Shown here one piece after another: positions 37,959-49,317 of a stretch of DNA of 64,000 nt. Source of the stretch: Limnohabitans sp. JirII-31 (lineage in GTDB: Bacteria; Pseudomonadota; Gammaproteobacteria; Burkholderiales; Burkholderiaceae_C). The notes beneath the pieces were generated by a model. That model worked only from the letters and a program-made list of their open reading frames with translations, searched no databases and was not told where the DNA came from. The DNA lies in contig NZ_NESA01000004.1 of the NCBI RefSeq assembly GCF_002778315.1, positions 1 through 64,000 on the forward strand. Direction: 5' to 3'. The position numbers and the translations under genes were made by a program. How positions within the stretch are numbered: the first letter of the stretch is position 1; the number at the start of each line of letters is the position of its first letter.

Positions 37959-38636
37959 GTGAAAAATACCCGTCCTGTACTGCTCCCTCTCGTATTGGCC
38001 CTGTCGGCTTTGTGCGCCCAAGCCGGTCCCCAGCGTGAAGAACCGCTGGCTGACGCAGTGCGCACCGCCTTGAGTGCTGCGGTCACGCAGCAAGGCCCAC
38101 CTGAACTTGTGCACACTGACGTGCAGTCTGAGCAAACCTTTGCAGCCTGGCTGGCGCATACCCAAAACGTGTTGCGACAGCGTCTGCGTCCGAGAGGCTC
38201 GCCCAGTGCGCGCGCCCAGACAAACGTCGGGCAAAGCTCTGCCACACCCAACCATGAATTGGATGCCGACAGCTTGCAACGCGAGTTTTTGCACACCGTC
38301 TGGTACGAGAGCCAGCGTGCAGGACTCGACCCAGCCTGGGTGCTGGGGCTGATTCAGGTGGAAAGCGGATTTCGAAAATTTGCCATCAGCAGGGCAGGCG
38401 CGCGTGGCTACATGCAGGTGATGCCGTTTTGGACGCGTGTGCTGTCAGACGGCGATGCCAGTCAGCTGTTCCATGCCCAGGCCAATGTGCGCTTTGGTTG
38501 CGTGATCTTGCGCCACTACCTCAACTTGGAGCACGGTGATTTGGCGCTGGCACTGAGCCGCTACAACGGCAGCCGTGGGCAAAGCGCTTACCCCACGGCG
38601 GTGCTGTCAGCCAGCAAGGCCTGGCGGCCTCGCTAG
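37959..38636 (+). CDS. Lytic transglycosylase (SLT family)
   Basis: The protein has 225 residues from a GTG start, with a signal peptide of about 22 residues. The SLT domain spans about 108-215, with the catalytic Glu135 in LIQVESGFRKFA, then ARGYMQVMPF and ALSRYNGSRG. It cleaves peptidoglycan in the periplasm. The region 45-100 is a low-complexity linker. It is divergent from the amidohydrolase operon. Confidence 0.9.
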   Translation: MKNTRPVLLPLVLALSALCAQAGPQREEPLADAVRTALSAAVTQQGPPELVHTDVQSEQTFAAWLAHTQNVLRQRLRPRGSPSARAQTNVGQSSATPNHELDADSLQREFLHTVWYESQRAGLDPAWVLGLIQVESGFRKFAISRAGARGYMQVMPFWTRVLSDGDASQLFHAQANVRFGCVILRHYLNLEHGDLALALSRYNGSRGQSAYPTAVLSASKAWRPR

Positions 38637-38648
38637 CGAGGTGATGTT

Positions 38649-38966
38649 TTAGCCGTTCAAGGCTTTGGCCAGTTCGCCCGACTCGTACATCTCCATCATG
38701 ATGTCTGAGCCGCCAATGAACTCGCCCTTGACGTAGAGCTGCGGAATGGTGGGCCAGTTGCTGTATTCCTTGATGCCTTGGCGAATCTCGGCGTCATCCA
38801 GCACGTTCACGGTTTTGATGGCTTTGGGCTCAACACCGCAGGCCTTCAAAATTTGAATCGCACGGCCCGAGAAGCCGCACATCGGGAAGCTGGCGCTGCC
38901 TTTCATGAAAAGCAGCACCTCGTTGCTTTTGACCAGGTCATCAATGCGTTGTTGCACATCACTCAT
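38649..38966 (-). CDS. grxD: Monothiol glutaredoxin
   Basis: The protein has 105 residues from the ATG at 38966. The active site is C30GFS, with [16 protein letters not shown] near 68-83 that binds glutathione and a shared [2Fe-2S] cluster. It acts in Fe-S cluster delivery. It follows prmC by about 25 bases on the same strand. Confidence 0.96.
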   Translation of the reverse strand: MSDVQQRIDDLVKSNEVLLFMKGSASFPMCGFSGRAIQILKACGVEPKAIKTVNVLDDAEIRQGIKEYSNWPTIPQLYVKGEFIGGSDIMMEMYESGELAKALNG

Positions 38967-38991
38967 CGTCACTCTCCAAACTAAAACCAGA

Positions 38992-39831
38992 TTATTTCAT
39001 TGTCGGCCAGCGCCCGCCGGTGCAGCGCAAGATGCCCGCAAGGTCAGGGCGGCTTTGCACCTGTTCAAACCCAGCGTTGAGCAGCAGATCATGTACGGCC
39101 AAGGCTTGGTCAAAGCCATGCTCCATCAGCAGCCAGCCGCCGGGGCGCAAATGAGCGCGCGCTTGTTGCACGATCTGTCGAATGTCGTTCAAGCCGTCGT
39201 GGCCAGAAGTGAGGGCTTGCAAGGGTTCGTGCTGTAAGTGCTCTAGGTGCGGGTCGTGGTCCGCCACATAAGGTGGGTTAGATACGATGGCGTCAAACTG
39301 TGCCTCGCCCAGCGGCGCGCACCACGCGCCTTGGCGCCAAGTGATAGACAGGGCCAGCCGATCGGCATTGGCCTGTGCCACAGCCAGGGCGTCAGCGCTC
39401 AGGTCAACCGCCCAGACCTGGGCCTCAGAGCGACTGTGCTTGAGGGCCAGTGCAATCGCGCCACTACCTGTGCCTAAGTCCACCACTTGGGGGGAGGGAA
39501 TATCGGCCAAGCAACTCAAGGCCCATTCCACCAGCACCTCGGTGTCCGCGCGGGGGTCGAGCACGCGCGCATCCACTTGCAAAGACAGGCCAAAGAACTC
39601 TTTCTGACCGGTGATGTAGGCCAGCGGAACGTGCGCCAAGCGGCGCGCCACCTGCGCCTGAAAAGCCAGGTGCGCAAGGGGATCGAGGGTTTCGGTGTCA
39701 TGGCTGAGTAGCCAAACCCTGTCATGCAAGTCACGGCCCACGCTGTGCAACAACAGCATTTGGGCTTCCAGACGCGTCACGCCTTGTTGTTGAGCCCAGG
39801 TGAGGGCGCTTTGAACGTTCGCTGACGTCAT
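38992..39831 (-). CDS. prmC: Release factor glutamine methyltransferase
   Basis: The protein has 279 residues. The SAM site DLGTGSG (118-124) and the catalytic N185PPY188 are present. It methylates the Gln of the GGQ motif in release factors 1 and 2. It overlaps prfA by four bases, so enzyme and substrate are translated together. Confidence 0.97.
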   Translation of the reverse strand: MTSANVQSALTWAQQQGVTRLEAQMLLLHSVGRDLHDRVWLLSHDTETLDPLAHLAFQAQVARRLAHVPLAYITGQKEFFGLSLQVDARVLDPRADTEVLVEWALSCLADIPSPQVVDLGTGSGAIALALKHSRSEAQVWAVDLSADALAVAQANADRLALSITWRQGAWCAPLGEAQFDAIVSNPPYVADHDPHLEHLQHEPLQALTSGHDGLNDIRQIVQQARAHLRPGGWLLMEHGFDQALAVHDLLLNAGFEQVQSRPDLAGILRCTGGRWPTMK

Positions 39832-40937
39832 GGCGTGCCCGGGTCCAGTGCTTGCAATTGCTCGGCTTCATGGGCGTGCCGCAAGGCCTGCAAGGGCTCA
39901 GCCAAATCGCCCTCCATGATCAGGTTGAGCTTGTACAACGTCAGGTTGATGCGATGGTCCGTCCAGCGTCCCTGCGGAAAGTTGTAGGTGCGAATGCGAT
40001 CGCTTCGGTCGCCGCTGCCAATCAGTCCTTTGCGCAACGCTGCGTCTTTGGCCGCCCGTTCGCTGCGTTCTTTTTCTTGGATACGTGCTGTCAACACCCG
40101 CAGGGCTTGGGCTTTGTTGCTGTGTTGACTGCGTCCGTCTTGGCATTCGGCCACGATGCCGGTGGGCAAGTGGGTGATACGCACCGCCGAATCGGTCTTG
40201 TTGATGTGCTGGCCGCCCGCGCCGCTGGCACGGTAGGTGTCGATGCGCAGGTCAGCGGGGTTGATCTTCACCGCTTGTGCTTCATCGGGTTCGGGCATCA
40301 CCGCCACCGTACAGGCGCTGGTGTGGATGCGCCCTTGGGTTTCGGTGGCGGGCACACGCTGCACACGATGGCCACCCGATTCGAATTTGAGCTGGCCATA
40401 CACACCGTCTGTGCCGCTGGGGCTTTCCAGTCTCACCACCACTTCTTTGTAGCCGCCCAAGTCGCTGGCCGATTCGCTGACCAGTTCGCTGCGCCAACCT
40501 TGACGCTCTGCGTAGCGGGTGTACATGCGCAGCAAATCGGCAGCAAACAGGGCCGACTCATCGCCACCTGTACCAGCGCGAATTTCTAAAAAAGCGGGGC
40601 GTGCATCATCTGGGTCTTTGGGCAGCAGCATGCGCTGCAACTCGGTTTCTAGCTGCGTCAACTCGGCTTGGGCGTGGGTGACTTCTTCTTCTGCCATGGC
40701 CCGCATGTCGGGATCATCGGCACCGTCTTGCAGCATTTGTTGCGCCGCGTGCAGGTCAGATTCACGTTGCTGGTAGCGTGCATAACGCCCGGCGGTTGCG
40801 GTGACGTCGGTGTGCTCGCGCGACAAGGCCAAGAACTGCGTCATGTCCTTCATGATGTCTTCACGCGACAACAAAAAGTCCAGCTCAGCCAGGCGTTGCG
40901 CGTAGCGCTCCAGTTGAGCGCGCAGAAAGGCTTTCAT
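39828..40937 (-). CDS. prfA: Peptide chain release factor 1
   Basis: The protein has 369 residues. PAT (197-199) is the stop-codon reading motif and G241GQ243 the peptidyl-release motif. It recognises UAA and UAG. It ends in the ATGA overlap with prmC and follows hemA, as in E. coli. Confidence 0.98.
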   Translation of the reverse strand: MKAFLRAQLERYAQRLAELDFLLSREDIMKDMTQFLALSREHTDVTATAGRYARYQQRESDLHAAQQMLQDGADDPDMRAMAEEEVTHAQAELTQLETELQRMLLPKDPDDARPAFLEIRAGTGGDESALFAADLLRMYTRYAERQGWRSELVSESASDLGGYKEVVVRLESPSGTDGVYGQLKFESGGHRVQRVPATETQGRIHTSACTVAVMPEPDEAQAVKINPADLRIDTYRASGAGGQHINKTDSAVRITHLPTGIVAECQDGRSQHSNKAQALRVLTARIQEKERSERAAKDAALRKGLIGSGDRSDRIRTYNFPQGRWTDHRINLTLYKLNLIMEGDLAEPLQALRHAHEAEQLQALDPGTP

Positions 40938-41000
40938 GGCATCAGGCTGCCGTCACCCAAGGCAGGGCAGGCGCACGGATGGGGTGATGAACATGGGAGG

Positions 41001-42260
41001 TCATGGCTTGCTGCGCAAAAAGAAGCGCTCAATGGCCTGGCGTGCGTGTTCACGTGACTCGACGTCACCTGCATGCAATTCGGCCATGGCACCGTGCAGC
41101 ATTTTTTGGGTCAAGCCCCGCGAGAGGGCTTCAAGAACGGCTTCCACGTCATCGCCTTTGGCCAGCAGTTTGCGAGCACGGGCCAGTTCGGCGTCTCGCC
41201 ACTCGTCGGTTTGGGCGTTGAGTTGCTGAATCAGCGGTACGTTGCTGCGTTGCTCCAGCCAATGGGCGAAGTTTTGTACGCCCACATCGATGATGGCTTC
41301 GGCTTGGGCCACCGCTGCTTGGCGGTTGGCTTGGCCAGTTTGCACCACCTCTGACAAATCGTCCACGGTGTAGAGGTAGGCGTCTTCGAGTGACTTGACC
41401 TCAGGCTCGATGTCACGTGGCACGGCCAGATCGACCATGAACATGGGGCGGTGCTTGCGCTGGCGCAGGGCCCGTTCTACGGCACCCAAGCCAATCAAAG
41501 GCAGGGTGCTGGCGGTGCAGCTGATCACGATGTCAAATTCATGCAACCGCTGAGGCAGGTCAGACAAGCGCATCACCTCGCCGCCAAATTGCAGGGCCAG
41601 TTTTTCGCCACGCTCCAGGGTGCGGTTGGCAATGGCCAACGACTTGGGTTGCTTGGCTGCGAAGTGAGTGGCGCACAGCTCAATCATTTCCCCTGCTCCC
41701 ACAAATAGCACTTTGGTTTGAGCCAAGTCTTCAAACAGCTGCCCTGCCAAACGCACCGCCGCCGCCGCCATGCTGATGGAGTGCGCGCCAATTTCGGTCG
41801 AGCTGCGCACCTCTTTGGCCACTGCAAATGAACGTTGAAACAGCTGGTTCAAGGTGGTGCCCAGGGCGCCGGCTTCAGAGGCGGCACGCACCGCGTCCTT
41901 CATCTGGCCCAAGATTTGTGGTTCACCTAACACCATCGAATCCAGGCCACTGGCCACGCGAAACGCATGGCGTGCTGCTTCGCTCTCCATCAGTTCATAG
42001 GTGTGGCCTTGCAGGGCAGCCATGGGCACGCCGCCCGATTGGGCCAGCCATGCCAGGGTTTGTTGCATTTGGTGGTGCGTGCCTGCCCCGTAAATTTCGG
42101 TGCGGTTGCAGGTGGACAAAATAGCCACCTCGCTCTCGCCGCTGAAGGTGTTGCGCAGCGTGGTGAGGCTGGGGCCCATTTGATCGACCGCAAAGGCGAA
42201 GCGACCCCGCAGATCCAGCGGGGCTGTGTTGTGATTGAGGCCAAGAGCCCAGACTGCCAT
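41001..42260 (-). CDS. hemA: Glutamyl-tRNA reductase
   Basis: The protein has 419 residues and makes glutamate-1-semialdehyde, the first step of tetrapyrrole synthesis. The catalytic C51 is in [11 protein letters not shown], followed by [17 protein letters not shown] and the NADPH site [12 protein letters not shown]. It begins the hemA-prfA-prmC-grxD block and is divergent from the small gene at 42285. Confidence 0.97.
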   Translation of the reverse strand: MAVWALGLNHNTAPLDLRGRFAFAVDQMGPSLTTLRNTFSGESEVAILSTCNRTEIYGAGTHHQMQQTLAWLAQSGGVPMAALQGHTYELMESEAARHAFRVASGLDSMVLGEPQILGQMKDAVRAASEAGALGTTLNQLFQRSFAVAKEVRSSTEIGAHSISMAAAAVRLAGQLFEDLAQTKVLFVGAGEMIELCATHFAAKQPKSLAIANRTLERGEKLALQFGGEVMRLSDLPQRLHEFDIVISCTASTLPLIGLGAVERALRQRKHRPMFMVDLAVPRDIEPEVKSLEDAYLYTVDDLSEVVQTGQANRQAAVAQAEAIIDVGVQNFAHWLEQRSNVPLIQQLNAQTDEWRDAELARARKLLAKGDDVEAVLEALSRGLTQKMLHGAMAELHAGDVESREHARQAIERFFLRSKP

Positions 42261-42284
42261 AACTGTCGATTATAAAATTTACCG

Positions 42285-42569
42285 ATGGGTCCTTACGAGC
42301 AACTCTTCCACGTCCTCAATTTCATGGCACCCGCCTGGTGTTTGGCCCTCCTGTGCGCGCTGTGTGCGCGTGCCATGGTGCGTGTGGGCCTGCCCAAAGC
42401 GCCTTGGTCCATGCGTGCGCAAGTGTTAACCAACGGTTTGTTGGGTGTGGCCGTGTTGTTGGGTGGGCTGGCGCTGTGGGGCGTGGACGGCAAGATGGTT
42501 ACTTGGGGTGCCCTGGTGCTGGTGTCTGCCAGCACCCAATGGCTGATGTGCCAAGCCTGGCGTCGCTGA
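42285..42569 (+). CDS. Small membrane protein of unknown function
   Basis: The protein has 94 residues with three hydrophobic segments (about 11-33, 47-66 and 72-88). I recognise no domain. It starts 24 bases from the hemA start on the other strand and 66 bases before the large Fe-S oxidoreductase, with which it may be co-transcribed. Confidence 0.6.
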   Translation: MGPYEQLFHVLNFMAPAWCLALLCALCARAMVRVGLPKAPWSMRAQVLTNGLLGVAVLLGGLALWGVDGKMVTWGALVLVSASTQWLMCQAWRR

Positions 42570-42635
42570 ATGGCGCACAACCCGTAGGGAGATACCCTGC
42601 GGTAACATTCAAACCCCTCTCGCGCACCCTCCAAA

Positions 42636-45600
42636 ATGAACGCTCCTACCTCGCTGAACCACTTGCTGTCCATGGCCGAAGAGAGTCCACGGCTGCGCGA
42701 AATCCCTTACAACTACACCTCGTTTTCCGACCGCGAAATCGTGCTGCGTCTGCTGGGTGCCGAGGCCTGGGAGTTGCTGCTGCGCTTGCGCCAGGAACGC
42801 CGTACCGGACGCTCGGCCCGTATGCTCTACGAGGTGTTGGGTGATATCTGGGTCGTGCAACGCAACCCCTACCTGCAAGACGACTTGCTGGACAACCCCA
42901 AGCGTCGCCACCAGCTGGTAGAGGCTTTGCACCATCGTTTGGGTGAAGTGGAGCGTCGCCGCACGCCCAATGAAGACGCGGAACGTGATGCTTCGGTGGG
43001 GCAGTTGCTGGTGGCCGCCTCGCGTGCCATTGAAAGCTTCAACGCTCAATTTGAAGCGATTGCCGCTTTGCGCAAAAAAACTGAACGCTTGCTCAAGAAG
43101 CACACCGCCTCTGACAACATCAAATTCGATGGTTTGTCGCGTGTGTCGCATGTGACCGACGCCACCGACTGGCGGGTGGAATACCCCTTCGTGGTGTTGA
43201 CCCCTGACACCGAGGCCGAAATGGCCAAGATGGTCAAAGACTGTATTGATCTAGGGCTCACCATCGTCCCACGTGGCGGCGGCACGGGCTACACCGGTGG
43301 CGCGATTCCTTTGACTTGGAAGAGCGCGGTCATCAACACCGAAAAGCTCGAAGCCATGTCGTCCGTGGATATGCGTGACTTGCCAGGTGTAGGCCATCCG
43401 GTCCCCACCATCTGGACCGAAGCCGGTGTGGTCACGCAGCGCGTGGCCGATGCCGCTGAGCGCGCCGGCTTTGTGTTTGCCGTTGACCCCACCTCCGCTG
43501 AGGCCTCGTGCATTGGCGGCAACATCGCCATGAATGCGGGCGGTAAAAAAGCCGTGCTGTGGGGCACCGCACTCGACAACTTGGCCAGCTGGCGCATGGT
43601 CACCCCCGATGCGCAGTGGCTCGAAGTCACCCGCGTTGGGCACAACCTGGGCAAGATTCACGACGCTGACATTGCCAGCTTTGACTTGCAGTATTTCGAG
43701 GCCGATGGCAAAACCCCGATTCGTCAGGAGCGCTTGGACATTCCGGGACCCTCGTTCCGCAAAGAAGGTCTGGGCAAAGACGTCACTGACAAATTTTTGA
43801 GCGGCTTGCCTGGCATTCAAAAAGAAGGCTGTGACGGCTTGATCACCAGCGCGCGCTGGATCTTGCACCGCATGCCCCAGCACACCCGCACGGTGTGCAT
43901 GGAGTTCTTTGGCAACGCCAAAGACGCAGTGCCCAGCATTGTGGACATCAAAGACTTCATGTTTGCCGAGCAAAAGCGCAGTGGCGTGTTGTTGGCAGGA
44001 CTGGAACATTTGGATGACCGCTATTTGCGTGCGGTGGGTTATGCCACCAAGAGCAAACGCGGTGGCTTGCCCAAGATGGTGTTGATTGGGGACATCGCCG
44101 GTGACGACGCCGATGCGGTGGCGCGCGTCACCTCTGAAGTGGTGCGCTTGGCCAACTCGCGCAGCGGCGAAGGCTTTGTGGCCATCAGCCCCGAAGCGCG
44201 TAAAAAATTCTGGTTGGATCGCAAACGCACCGCTGCCATCAGCCGCCACACCAACGCCTTCAAGATCAACGAAGACGTGGTCATTCCGCTGCCCCGTATG
44301 GCCGAATACACCGACGGGATCGAGCGCATCAACATCGAACTGTCGTTGCGCAACAAGATTGCCCTGTGCGATGCGTTGGACGAATTCTTTGCCCGTGGCA
44401 ACCTGCCTTTGGGTAAGTCCGACGACGCGGCGGACATCGCCTCACCCGAGTTGCTTGAAGACCGTGTCACGCAAGCCCGCTCGCTGATTGCCGAGGTGCG
44501 TGGACTGTGGCAGCAGTGGCTGCACGATTGCGACGCGTTGTTCGTGCCCTTGCAAGACCACAGTTTGCGCGCTAGCTGGAAGACCCAGATTCGCGCTGTG
44601 TTGCAAAACATCTTCACCGGGGCGGCTTTCTTGCCGATCTTGGAAGAGTGCAACGCCATTCACCAACGCGTGCTCAAGGGGCGCGTGTGGGTGGCCTTGC
44701 ACATGCATGCGGGCGATGGCAATGTGCACACCAACATCCCCGTCAACAGCGACGACTACGCCATGCTGCAAACCGCGCATGAAGCCGTGGCGCGCATCAT
44801 GACCTTGGCACGCTCGCTCAATGGCGTGATTTCGGGCGAACACGGCATTGGCATCACCAAGCTGGCATTTTTGACCGATGCCGAGTTGCAACCTTTTGCC
44901 GACTACAAAGCACGTGTCGACCCCGAAGGACGATTCAACAAAGGCAAACTGCTGCGCAACAACGACACTGATGCCAATCTGCGTCACGCTGATTTGAGCC
45001 AGGCCTACACCCCGAGCTTTGGCTTGATGGGGCATGAGTCCCTCATCATGCAGCAGTCTGACATTGGGGCCATTGCCGCCAGCGTCAAAGACTGCTTGCG
45101 CTGCGGCAAGTGCAAGCCAGTGTGCTCCACCCACGTGCCACGTGCCAATTTGCTCTACAGCCCGCGCAACAAAATTTTGGCGACGTCGTTGCTTGCAGAA
45201 GCTTTTCTGTACGAAGAACAAACCCGCCGTGGTGTGTCGATCAAGCACTGGCAAGAGTTTGAAGACGTGGCTGACCACTGCACCGTGTGCCACAAGTGTT
45301 TGACACCTTGTCCGGTCAATATTGACTTTGGTGATGTGTCCATGAACATGCGCAACTTGTTGCGCAAGATGGGTCAAAAGACTTTCCGTCCTGGCAATGC
45401 GGCTGCCATGTTGATGCTCAACGCCACCAACCCGGAAACCATCAAGTTGGTCCGTGCCGGCATGGTGGGTGTGGGCATGAAGCTGCAACGTGTGGCCCAC
45501 GATGTGCTGAAACTGGTGGCGCGCAAACAAACCAATTCACCCCCAGCCACGGTGGGGGCTGCGCCCATCAAAGAGCAGGTGATTCACTTCATCAACAAAA

Positions 45601-46508
45601 AAATGCCAGGCGGTTTACCCAAGAAAACCGCCCGCGCTTTGTTGGACATTGAAGACAAAGATTACGTGCCCATCATCCGCAACCCCAAGACCACCACCTC
45701 CGACACCGAGGCTGTGTTCTATTTCCCAGGTTGTGGCTCAGAGCGCTTGTTCAGCCAGGTGGGCTTGGCCACGCAGGCCATGCTCTGGCATGCCGGTGTG
45801 CAAACCGTGTTGCCACCCGGCTATCTGTGCTGCGGTTATCCGCAGCGCGGCAGCGGGCAGTTTGACAAGGCTGAAAAAATCATCACCGACAACCGTGTGC
45901 TGTTTCACCGTGTTGCCAACACGCTCAACTACCTCGACATCAAGACGGTGGTGGTGAGCTGTGGCACCTGTTACGACCAGTTACAGGGCTACGAGTTCGA
46001 CAAAATCTTCCCAGGATGCCGCATCGTTGATATCCACGAGTACCTGCTGGAGAAGAACATCACGCTCGACACCAGCCAGCAAGGGGCCTACCTGTTCCAT
46101 GACCCCTGTCACAGCCCGATGAAACAGCAAGACCCGATGAAAACGGTCAAGTCGTTGGTGGGCGACACCGTGCTCAAGAGCGACCGTTGTTGCGGCGAGT
46201 CGGGCACTTTGGGTGTGACTCGTCCAGACATTGCCACCCAAGTGCGTTTTCGCAAGGAAGAAGAAATTCGCAAAGACGAAACCGCCTTGCGTGCCATCAC
46301 GGGCGATGCCACGGGCAACGTCAAAATCTTGACCAGCTGCCCCAGCTGTTTGCAAGGCCTGACCCGTTATGGTGATGACCTGCAAAACGGTTTGCTCGAA
46401 GCCGACTACATCGTGGTCGAGATGGCGCGCAAGATTTTGGGTGAACAGTGGATGCCCACCTATGTGGCCCAAGCCAATGCCGGTGGCATTGAGCGCGTGT
46501 TGGTCTGA
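42636..46508 (+). CDS. Large FAD- and Fe-S-containing oxidoreductase with DUF3683
   Basis: The protein has 1290 residues: an N-terminal DUF3683 region (about 1-180), an FAD-binding domain (about 185-440, [12 protein letters not shown]), an FAD-oxidase C-terminal domain (about 480-770, [13 protein letters not shown]), two 4Fe-4S motifs (C820LRCGKC826KPVC830 and C882TVCHKC888LTPC892), and two CCG/heterodisulfide-like domains ([17 protein letters not shown]). It resembles D-lactate/glycolate-type dehydrogenases fused with their iron-sulfur subunit. The substrate is not shown. Confidence 0.9.
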   Translation: MNAPTSLNHLLSMAEESPRLREIPYNYTSFSDREIVLRLLGAEAWELLLRLRQERRTGRSARMLYEVLGDIWVVQRNPYLQDDLLDNPKRRHQLVEALHHRLGEVERRRTPNEDAERDASVGQLLVAASRAIESFNAQFEAIAALRKKTERLLKKHTASDNIKFDGLSRVSHVTDATDWRVEYPFVVLTPDTEAEMAKMVKDCIDLGLTIVPRGGGTGYTGGAIPLTWKSAVINTEKLEAMSSVDMRDLPGVGHPVPTIWTEAGVVTQRVADAAERAGFVFAVDPTSAEASCIGGNIAMNAGGKKAVLWGTALDNLASWRMVTPDAQWLEVTRVGHNLGKIHDADIASFDLQYFEADGKTPIRQERLDIPGPSFRKEGLGKDVTDKFLSGLPGIQKEGCDGLITSARWILHRMPQHTRTVCMEFFGNAKDAVPSIVDIKDFMFAEQKRSGVLLAGLEHLDDRYLRAVGYATKSKRGGLPKMVLIGDIAGDDADAVARVTSEVVRLANSRSGEGFVAISPEARKKFWLDRKRTAAISRHTNAFKINEDVVIPLPRMAEYTDGIERINIELSLRNKIALCDALDEFFARGNLPLGKSDDAADIASPELLEDRVTQARSLIAEVRGLWQQWLHDCDALFVPLQDHSLRASWKTQIRAVLQNIFTGAAFLPILEECNAIHQRVLKGRVWVALHMHAGDGNVHTNIPVNSDDYAMLQTAHEAVARIMTLARSLNGVISGEHGIGITKLAFLTDAELQPFADYKARVDPEGRFNKGKLLRNNDTDANLRHADLSQAYTPSFGLMGHESLIMQQSDIGAIAASVKDCLRCGKCKPVCSTHVPRANLLYSPRNKILATSLLAEAFLYEEQTRRGVSIKHWQEFEDVADHCTVCHKCLTPCPVNIDFGDVSMNMRNLLRKMGQKTFRPGNAAAMLMLNATNPETIKLVRAGMVGVGMKLQRVAHDVLKLVARKQTNSPPATVGAAPIKEQVIHFINKKMPGGLPKKTARALLDIEDKDYVPIIRNPKTTTSDTEAVFYFPGCGSERLFSQVGLATQAMLWHAGVQTVLPPGYLCCGYPQRGSGQFDKAEKIITDNRVLFHRVANTLNYLDIKTVVVSCGTCYDQLQGYEFDKIFPGCRIVDIHEYLLEKNITLDTSQQGAYLFHDPCHSPMKQQDPMKTVKSLVGDTVLKSDRCCGESGTLGVTRPDIATQVRFRKEEEIRKDETALRAITGDATGNVKILTSCPSCLQGLTRYGDDLQNGLLEADYIVVEMARKILGEQWMPTYVAQANAGGIERVLV

Positions 46509-46523
46509 GGCGGGAGAATAAAC

Positions 46524-46940
46524 ATGGCTGGTTTAGACAAAAACACCCCCATCCCGCAAGATATCACGGTGCATGGGGCCACCCGTGTGCTGGAGGTGAG
46601 CTTTTCGGATGGTGCGTCGTTTCGCATTCCGTTTGAACTCATGCGGATCTACAGTCCCTCGGCTGAAGTGCAGGGCCACGGGCCTGGCCAAGAGGTGTTG
46701 CAAACCGGCAAGAGCGATGTCACCTTGACCGAGCTGGCACCGATCGGCAACTATGCTGTGCAACCCACCTTCAGCGATGGTCACGACACGGGCATCTTTT
46801 CGTGGGAGTACCTCTACTTTTTGGGCGCCCAGCAAGACCAACTGTGGGCCGATTACGAGCGCCGCTTGGGCGAAGCAGGCGTCACGCGTGATGCCCCAAT
46901 GCCCGAGGCAGCAGGTCCCGGTTGCGGCCACTCACACTGA
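46524..46940 (+). CDS. DUF971 family protein
   Basis: The protein has 138 residues with [20 protein letters not shown] near the start and [20 protein letters not shown] in the middle, the DUF971 family pattern (also found as the N-terminal domain of gamma-butyrobetaine hydroxylases). The tail CGHSH may bind metal. The function is not established. It is 15 bases after the oxidoreductase and 14 before ubiE. Confidence 0.88.
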   Translation: MAGLDKNTPIPQDITVHGATRVLEVSFSDGASFRIPFELMRIYSPSAEVQGHGPGQEVLQTGKSDVTLTELAPIGNYAVQPTFSDGHDTGIFSWEYLYFLGAQQDQLWADYERRLGEAGVTRDAPMPEAAGPGCGHSH

Positions 46941-46954
46941 TAACATTGACAACC

Positions 46955-47686
46955 ATGAGCAGCACCCACTTCGGTTTTAAAACGGTCGACGAAACAGACA
47001 AAGCCCGTCATGTGCGTGGCGTGTTTGATTCGGTGGCGTCCAAGTACGACGTCATGAACGACCTGATGTCCATGGGACTGCACCGTGTCTGGAAGCGCTA
47101 CACCGTGATGGTGGCTGACCTGCGCGAAGGCCACCAAGTGCTCGACATTGCAGGGGGGACCGGCGACTTGGCCATGGCCTTTGCCAAAGAAGTAGGCAAA
47201 ACCGGTCGCGTGGTGCACACCGACATCAACGAAGCCATGTTGCGCACTGGGCGTGACCGCTTGCTAGACCACGGGGCGGTCTTGCCCACCTTGGTGTGCG
47301 ATGCCGAAAAACTGCCTTTCCCTGACAACCACTTTGATGTGGTGAGCGTGGCCTTTGGCTTGCGCAACATGACGCACAAAGATGCAGCACTCAAAGAGAT
47401 GTGCCGCGTGCTCAAACCCAACGGCAAATTGTTGGTGCTGGAGTTCTCCAAAGTGGCCAAGCCCTTGGAGAAAGCCTACGACTGGTACTCCTTCAACATC
47501 TTGCCTAAGCTCGGCAAGTTGGTCGCAGGTGACGATGCCAGTTACCGCTATTTGGCCGAATCAATTCGCATGCACCCTGGTCAAGAGGAATTGAAATCCC
47601 TTATGAAACAAAATGGCTTTGGCCATGTGGACTTTCACAACATGAGCGCCGGGGTTGTGGCACTTCATGTTGGAATCAAGTGCTGA
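46955..47686 (+). CDS. ubiE: Ubiquinone/menaquinone biosynthesis C-methyltransferase
   Basis: The protein has 243 residues from the ATG at 46955. The UbiE signature [18 protein letters not shown] near the start, SAM site [10 protein letters not shown] and [11 protein letters not shown] are present. It methylates the quinone ring in ubiquinone synthesis. It is followed by a Tim44-like gene, then ubiJ and ubiB. Confidence 0.97.
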   Translation: MSSTHFGFKTVDETDKARHVRGVFDSVASKYDVMNDLMSMGLHRVWKRYTVMVADLREGHQVLDIAGGTGDLAMAFAKEVGKTGRVVHTDINEAMLRTGRDRLLDHGAVLPTLVCDAEKLPFPDNHFDVVSVAFGLRNMTHKDAALKEMCRVLKPNGKLLVLEFSKVAKPLEKAYDWYSFNILPKLGKLVAGDDASYRYLAESIRMHPGQEELKSLMKQNGFGHVDFHNMSAGVVALHVGIKC

Positions 47687-47714
47687 GCGCATCCTAATTT
47701 TTGGAGACAAGAAA

Positions 47715-48686
47715 ATGAAAATTTGGTCCACGGTGTTGGTCATTGCTTTGGCCCTGACAAGTTTGCAAGCCGATGCTGCCAAGCGTTTGGGCGGTGGTAA
47801 ATCTGTCGGTCAACAGTCCAACCAAGTCACACAACGTGAAGCGGCCAAGCCTGCCACGCCAACACAAAACGCTGCGCCTGCGGCGACACCTGCCGCACCT
47901 GCTGCTCCTGCACCAGTGGCGCAACCCCAACGTAAACCTTGGGGTGCCATGTTGGGTGGTTTAGCTGCTGGTTTGGGTTTGGCTTGGCTCGCGCACTCCA
48001 TGGGCTTGGGTGCTGAGTTTGGGCAGTTCTTGATGTTTGGTTTGATCGCTATGGTGGTCATGATGGTGATTGGCATGGTCATGCGTCGTCGCCAACCTGC
48101 GGTTGCCAACACCAGCCCCTATGCTTTTGAAGGTGCTGGCGCTCCTGTGGAGCCACGCACCATGCCGCAGTACAACCCACAAAACGTAGGCAATGATGCC
48201 TCGGCTCGCCCAGTGGACACCGACCCCCGTTACACACCAGGTGCCGCAGGTTCTGGTGCCGTCATTGGTTCTGGCTTGGCAGGCAGTCAGACTTGGGGCA
48301 TTCCGGCCGACTTTGACACCGTGGGTTTTGTGAACGCGGCCAAACAAAACTTTCATACCTTGCAGCAAGCCTGGGACCGTGCCGATGTGAGCACTTTGCG
48401 CTCGATGATGACTGACAGCATGGTGGAAGAAATCAAAGCGCAATTGGCCGAGCGCGAAACCACCGCCAGCGGTCAGCCCAACCATACCGAAGTGGTGATG
48501 CTGGATGCACAGTTGCTGGGTATTGAAGAGGCGGGCGCCTTCTACATGGCCAGTGTTGAGTTCTCTGGTCTCATCCGTGAAGAGCCTTCTGCGGGCCCCA
48601 CCCCCTTCCGCGAAGTCTGGAACATGACCAAGCCCAAAGACGGCAGCTTGGGTTGGTTGGTGGCAGGCGTTCAAGCGCTTCAATAA
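47715..48686 (+). CDS. Tim44-like domain membrane protein
   Basis: The protein has 323 residues. A signal peptide or anchor (about 1-21), an Ala/Pro-rich region, two hydrophobic segments (about 75-95 and 105-123) and a C-terminal Tim44-like domain (about 195-320, NFHTLQQAWDRADVSTLRSM) are visible. The function in bacteria is unclear; the domain binds lipids or proteins at membranes. It sits inside the ubi gene block. Confidence 0.82.
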   Translation: MKIWSTVLVIALALTSLQADAAKRLGGGKSVGQQSNQVTQREAAKPATPTQNAAPAATPAAPAAPAPVAQPQRKPWGAMLGGLAAGLGLAWLAHSMGLGAEFGQFLMFGLIAMVVMMVIGMVMRRRQPAVANTSPYAFEGAGAPVEPRTMPQYNPQNVGNDASARPVDTDPRYTPGAAGSGAVIGSGLAGSQTWGIPADFDTVGFVNAAKQNFHTLQQAWDRADVSTLRSMMTDSMVEEIKAQLAERETTASGQPNHTEVVMLDAQLLGIEEAGAFYMASVEFSGLIREEPSAGPTPFREVWNMTKPKDGSLGWLVAGVQALQ

Positions 48687-48744
48687 CGGGCGTGATTACC
48701 CTGCCGTCTGAGTGACGTGCAAATACAAGGAATAATTGGGGACT

Positions 48745-49317
48745 ATGGCCACACAGTCCCCTTTTTCTTGGTTGAGTGACGCCGCAGACAAACTGCGCGC
48801 CAACCTTCCCGCAGACTTACCTCAAGCTTTGACGCCCCCTCCTTGGGCGGTGCAAGAGTTGCAACAGCGGGTGGTGTTGTTCTTGAACCATGTGTTGATG
48901 CAAGAACCTGCGGCGCGTGAGCGTTTGCAGCGCCAACGCGGTCGCAGCGTGCAACTGCATTGGCGCGATCAAGTGTTTCAATGCCAATTCACCCCAGCAG
49001 GCTTGCTGGACCTAGCGCTTGCTGATCAACCTGCCAAAGCGCCTGACTTGGTGTTGCGTGTCAGCGAGACCTCTCCTTTTGCGTTGGCCCGTACTGTGCT
49101 GCAAGGTGACAAACCAGCGATTCGCATCGAAGGGGATGTGCAACTCGCAGCCGAGGTGAATTGGCTCATCGACCATGTGCGCTGGGATCCGGAAGAAGAT
49201 TTGGCTCGCCTCATTGGCGATGCACCAGCCCACACCTTGGTGCAAACAGGCCGTCGTGCGGTAAGCGCTTTGCGTGACTTTGTGCAACAACGCACCACAC
49301 CGAAGGCACCGTCATGA
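48745..49317 (+). CDS. ubiJ: Ubiquinone biosynthesis accessory factor UbiJ
   Basis: The protein has 190 residues from the ATG at 48745. An SCP2-type sterol-carrier fold covers about 30-160 and is thought to carry the hydrophobic ubiquinone intermediates in the Ubi complex. It overlaps ubiB in an ATGA, and the ubiE-ubiJ-ubiB order is that of E. coli apart from the Tim44-like gene between ubiE and ubiJ. Confidence 0.9.
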   Translation: MATQSPFSWLSDAADKLRANLPADLPQALTPPPWAVQELQQRVVLFLNHVLMQEPAARERLQRQRGRSVQLHWRDQVFQCQFTPAGLLDLALADQPAKAPDLVLRVSETSPFALARTVLQGDKPAIRIEGDVQLAAEVNWLIDHVRWDPEEDLARLIGDAPAHTLVQTGRRAVSALRDFVQQRTTPKAPS

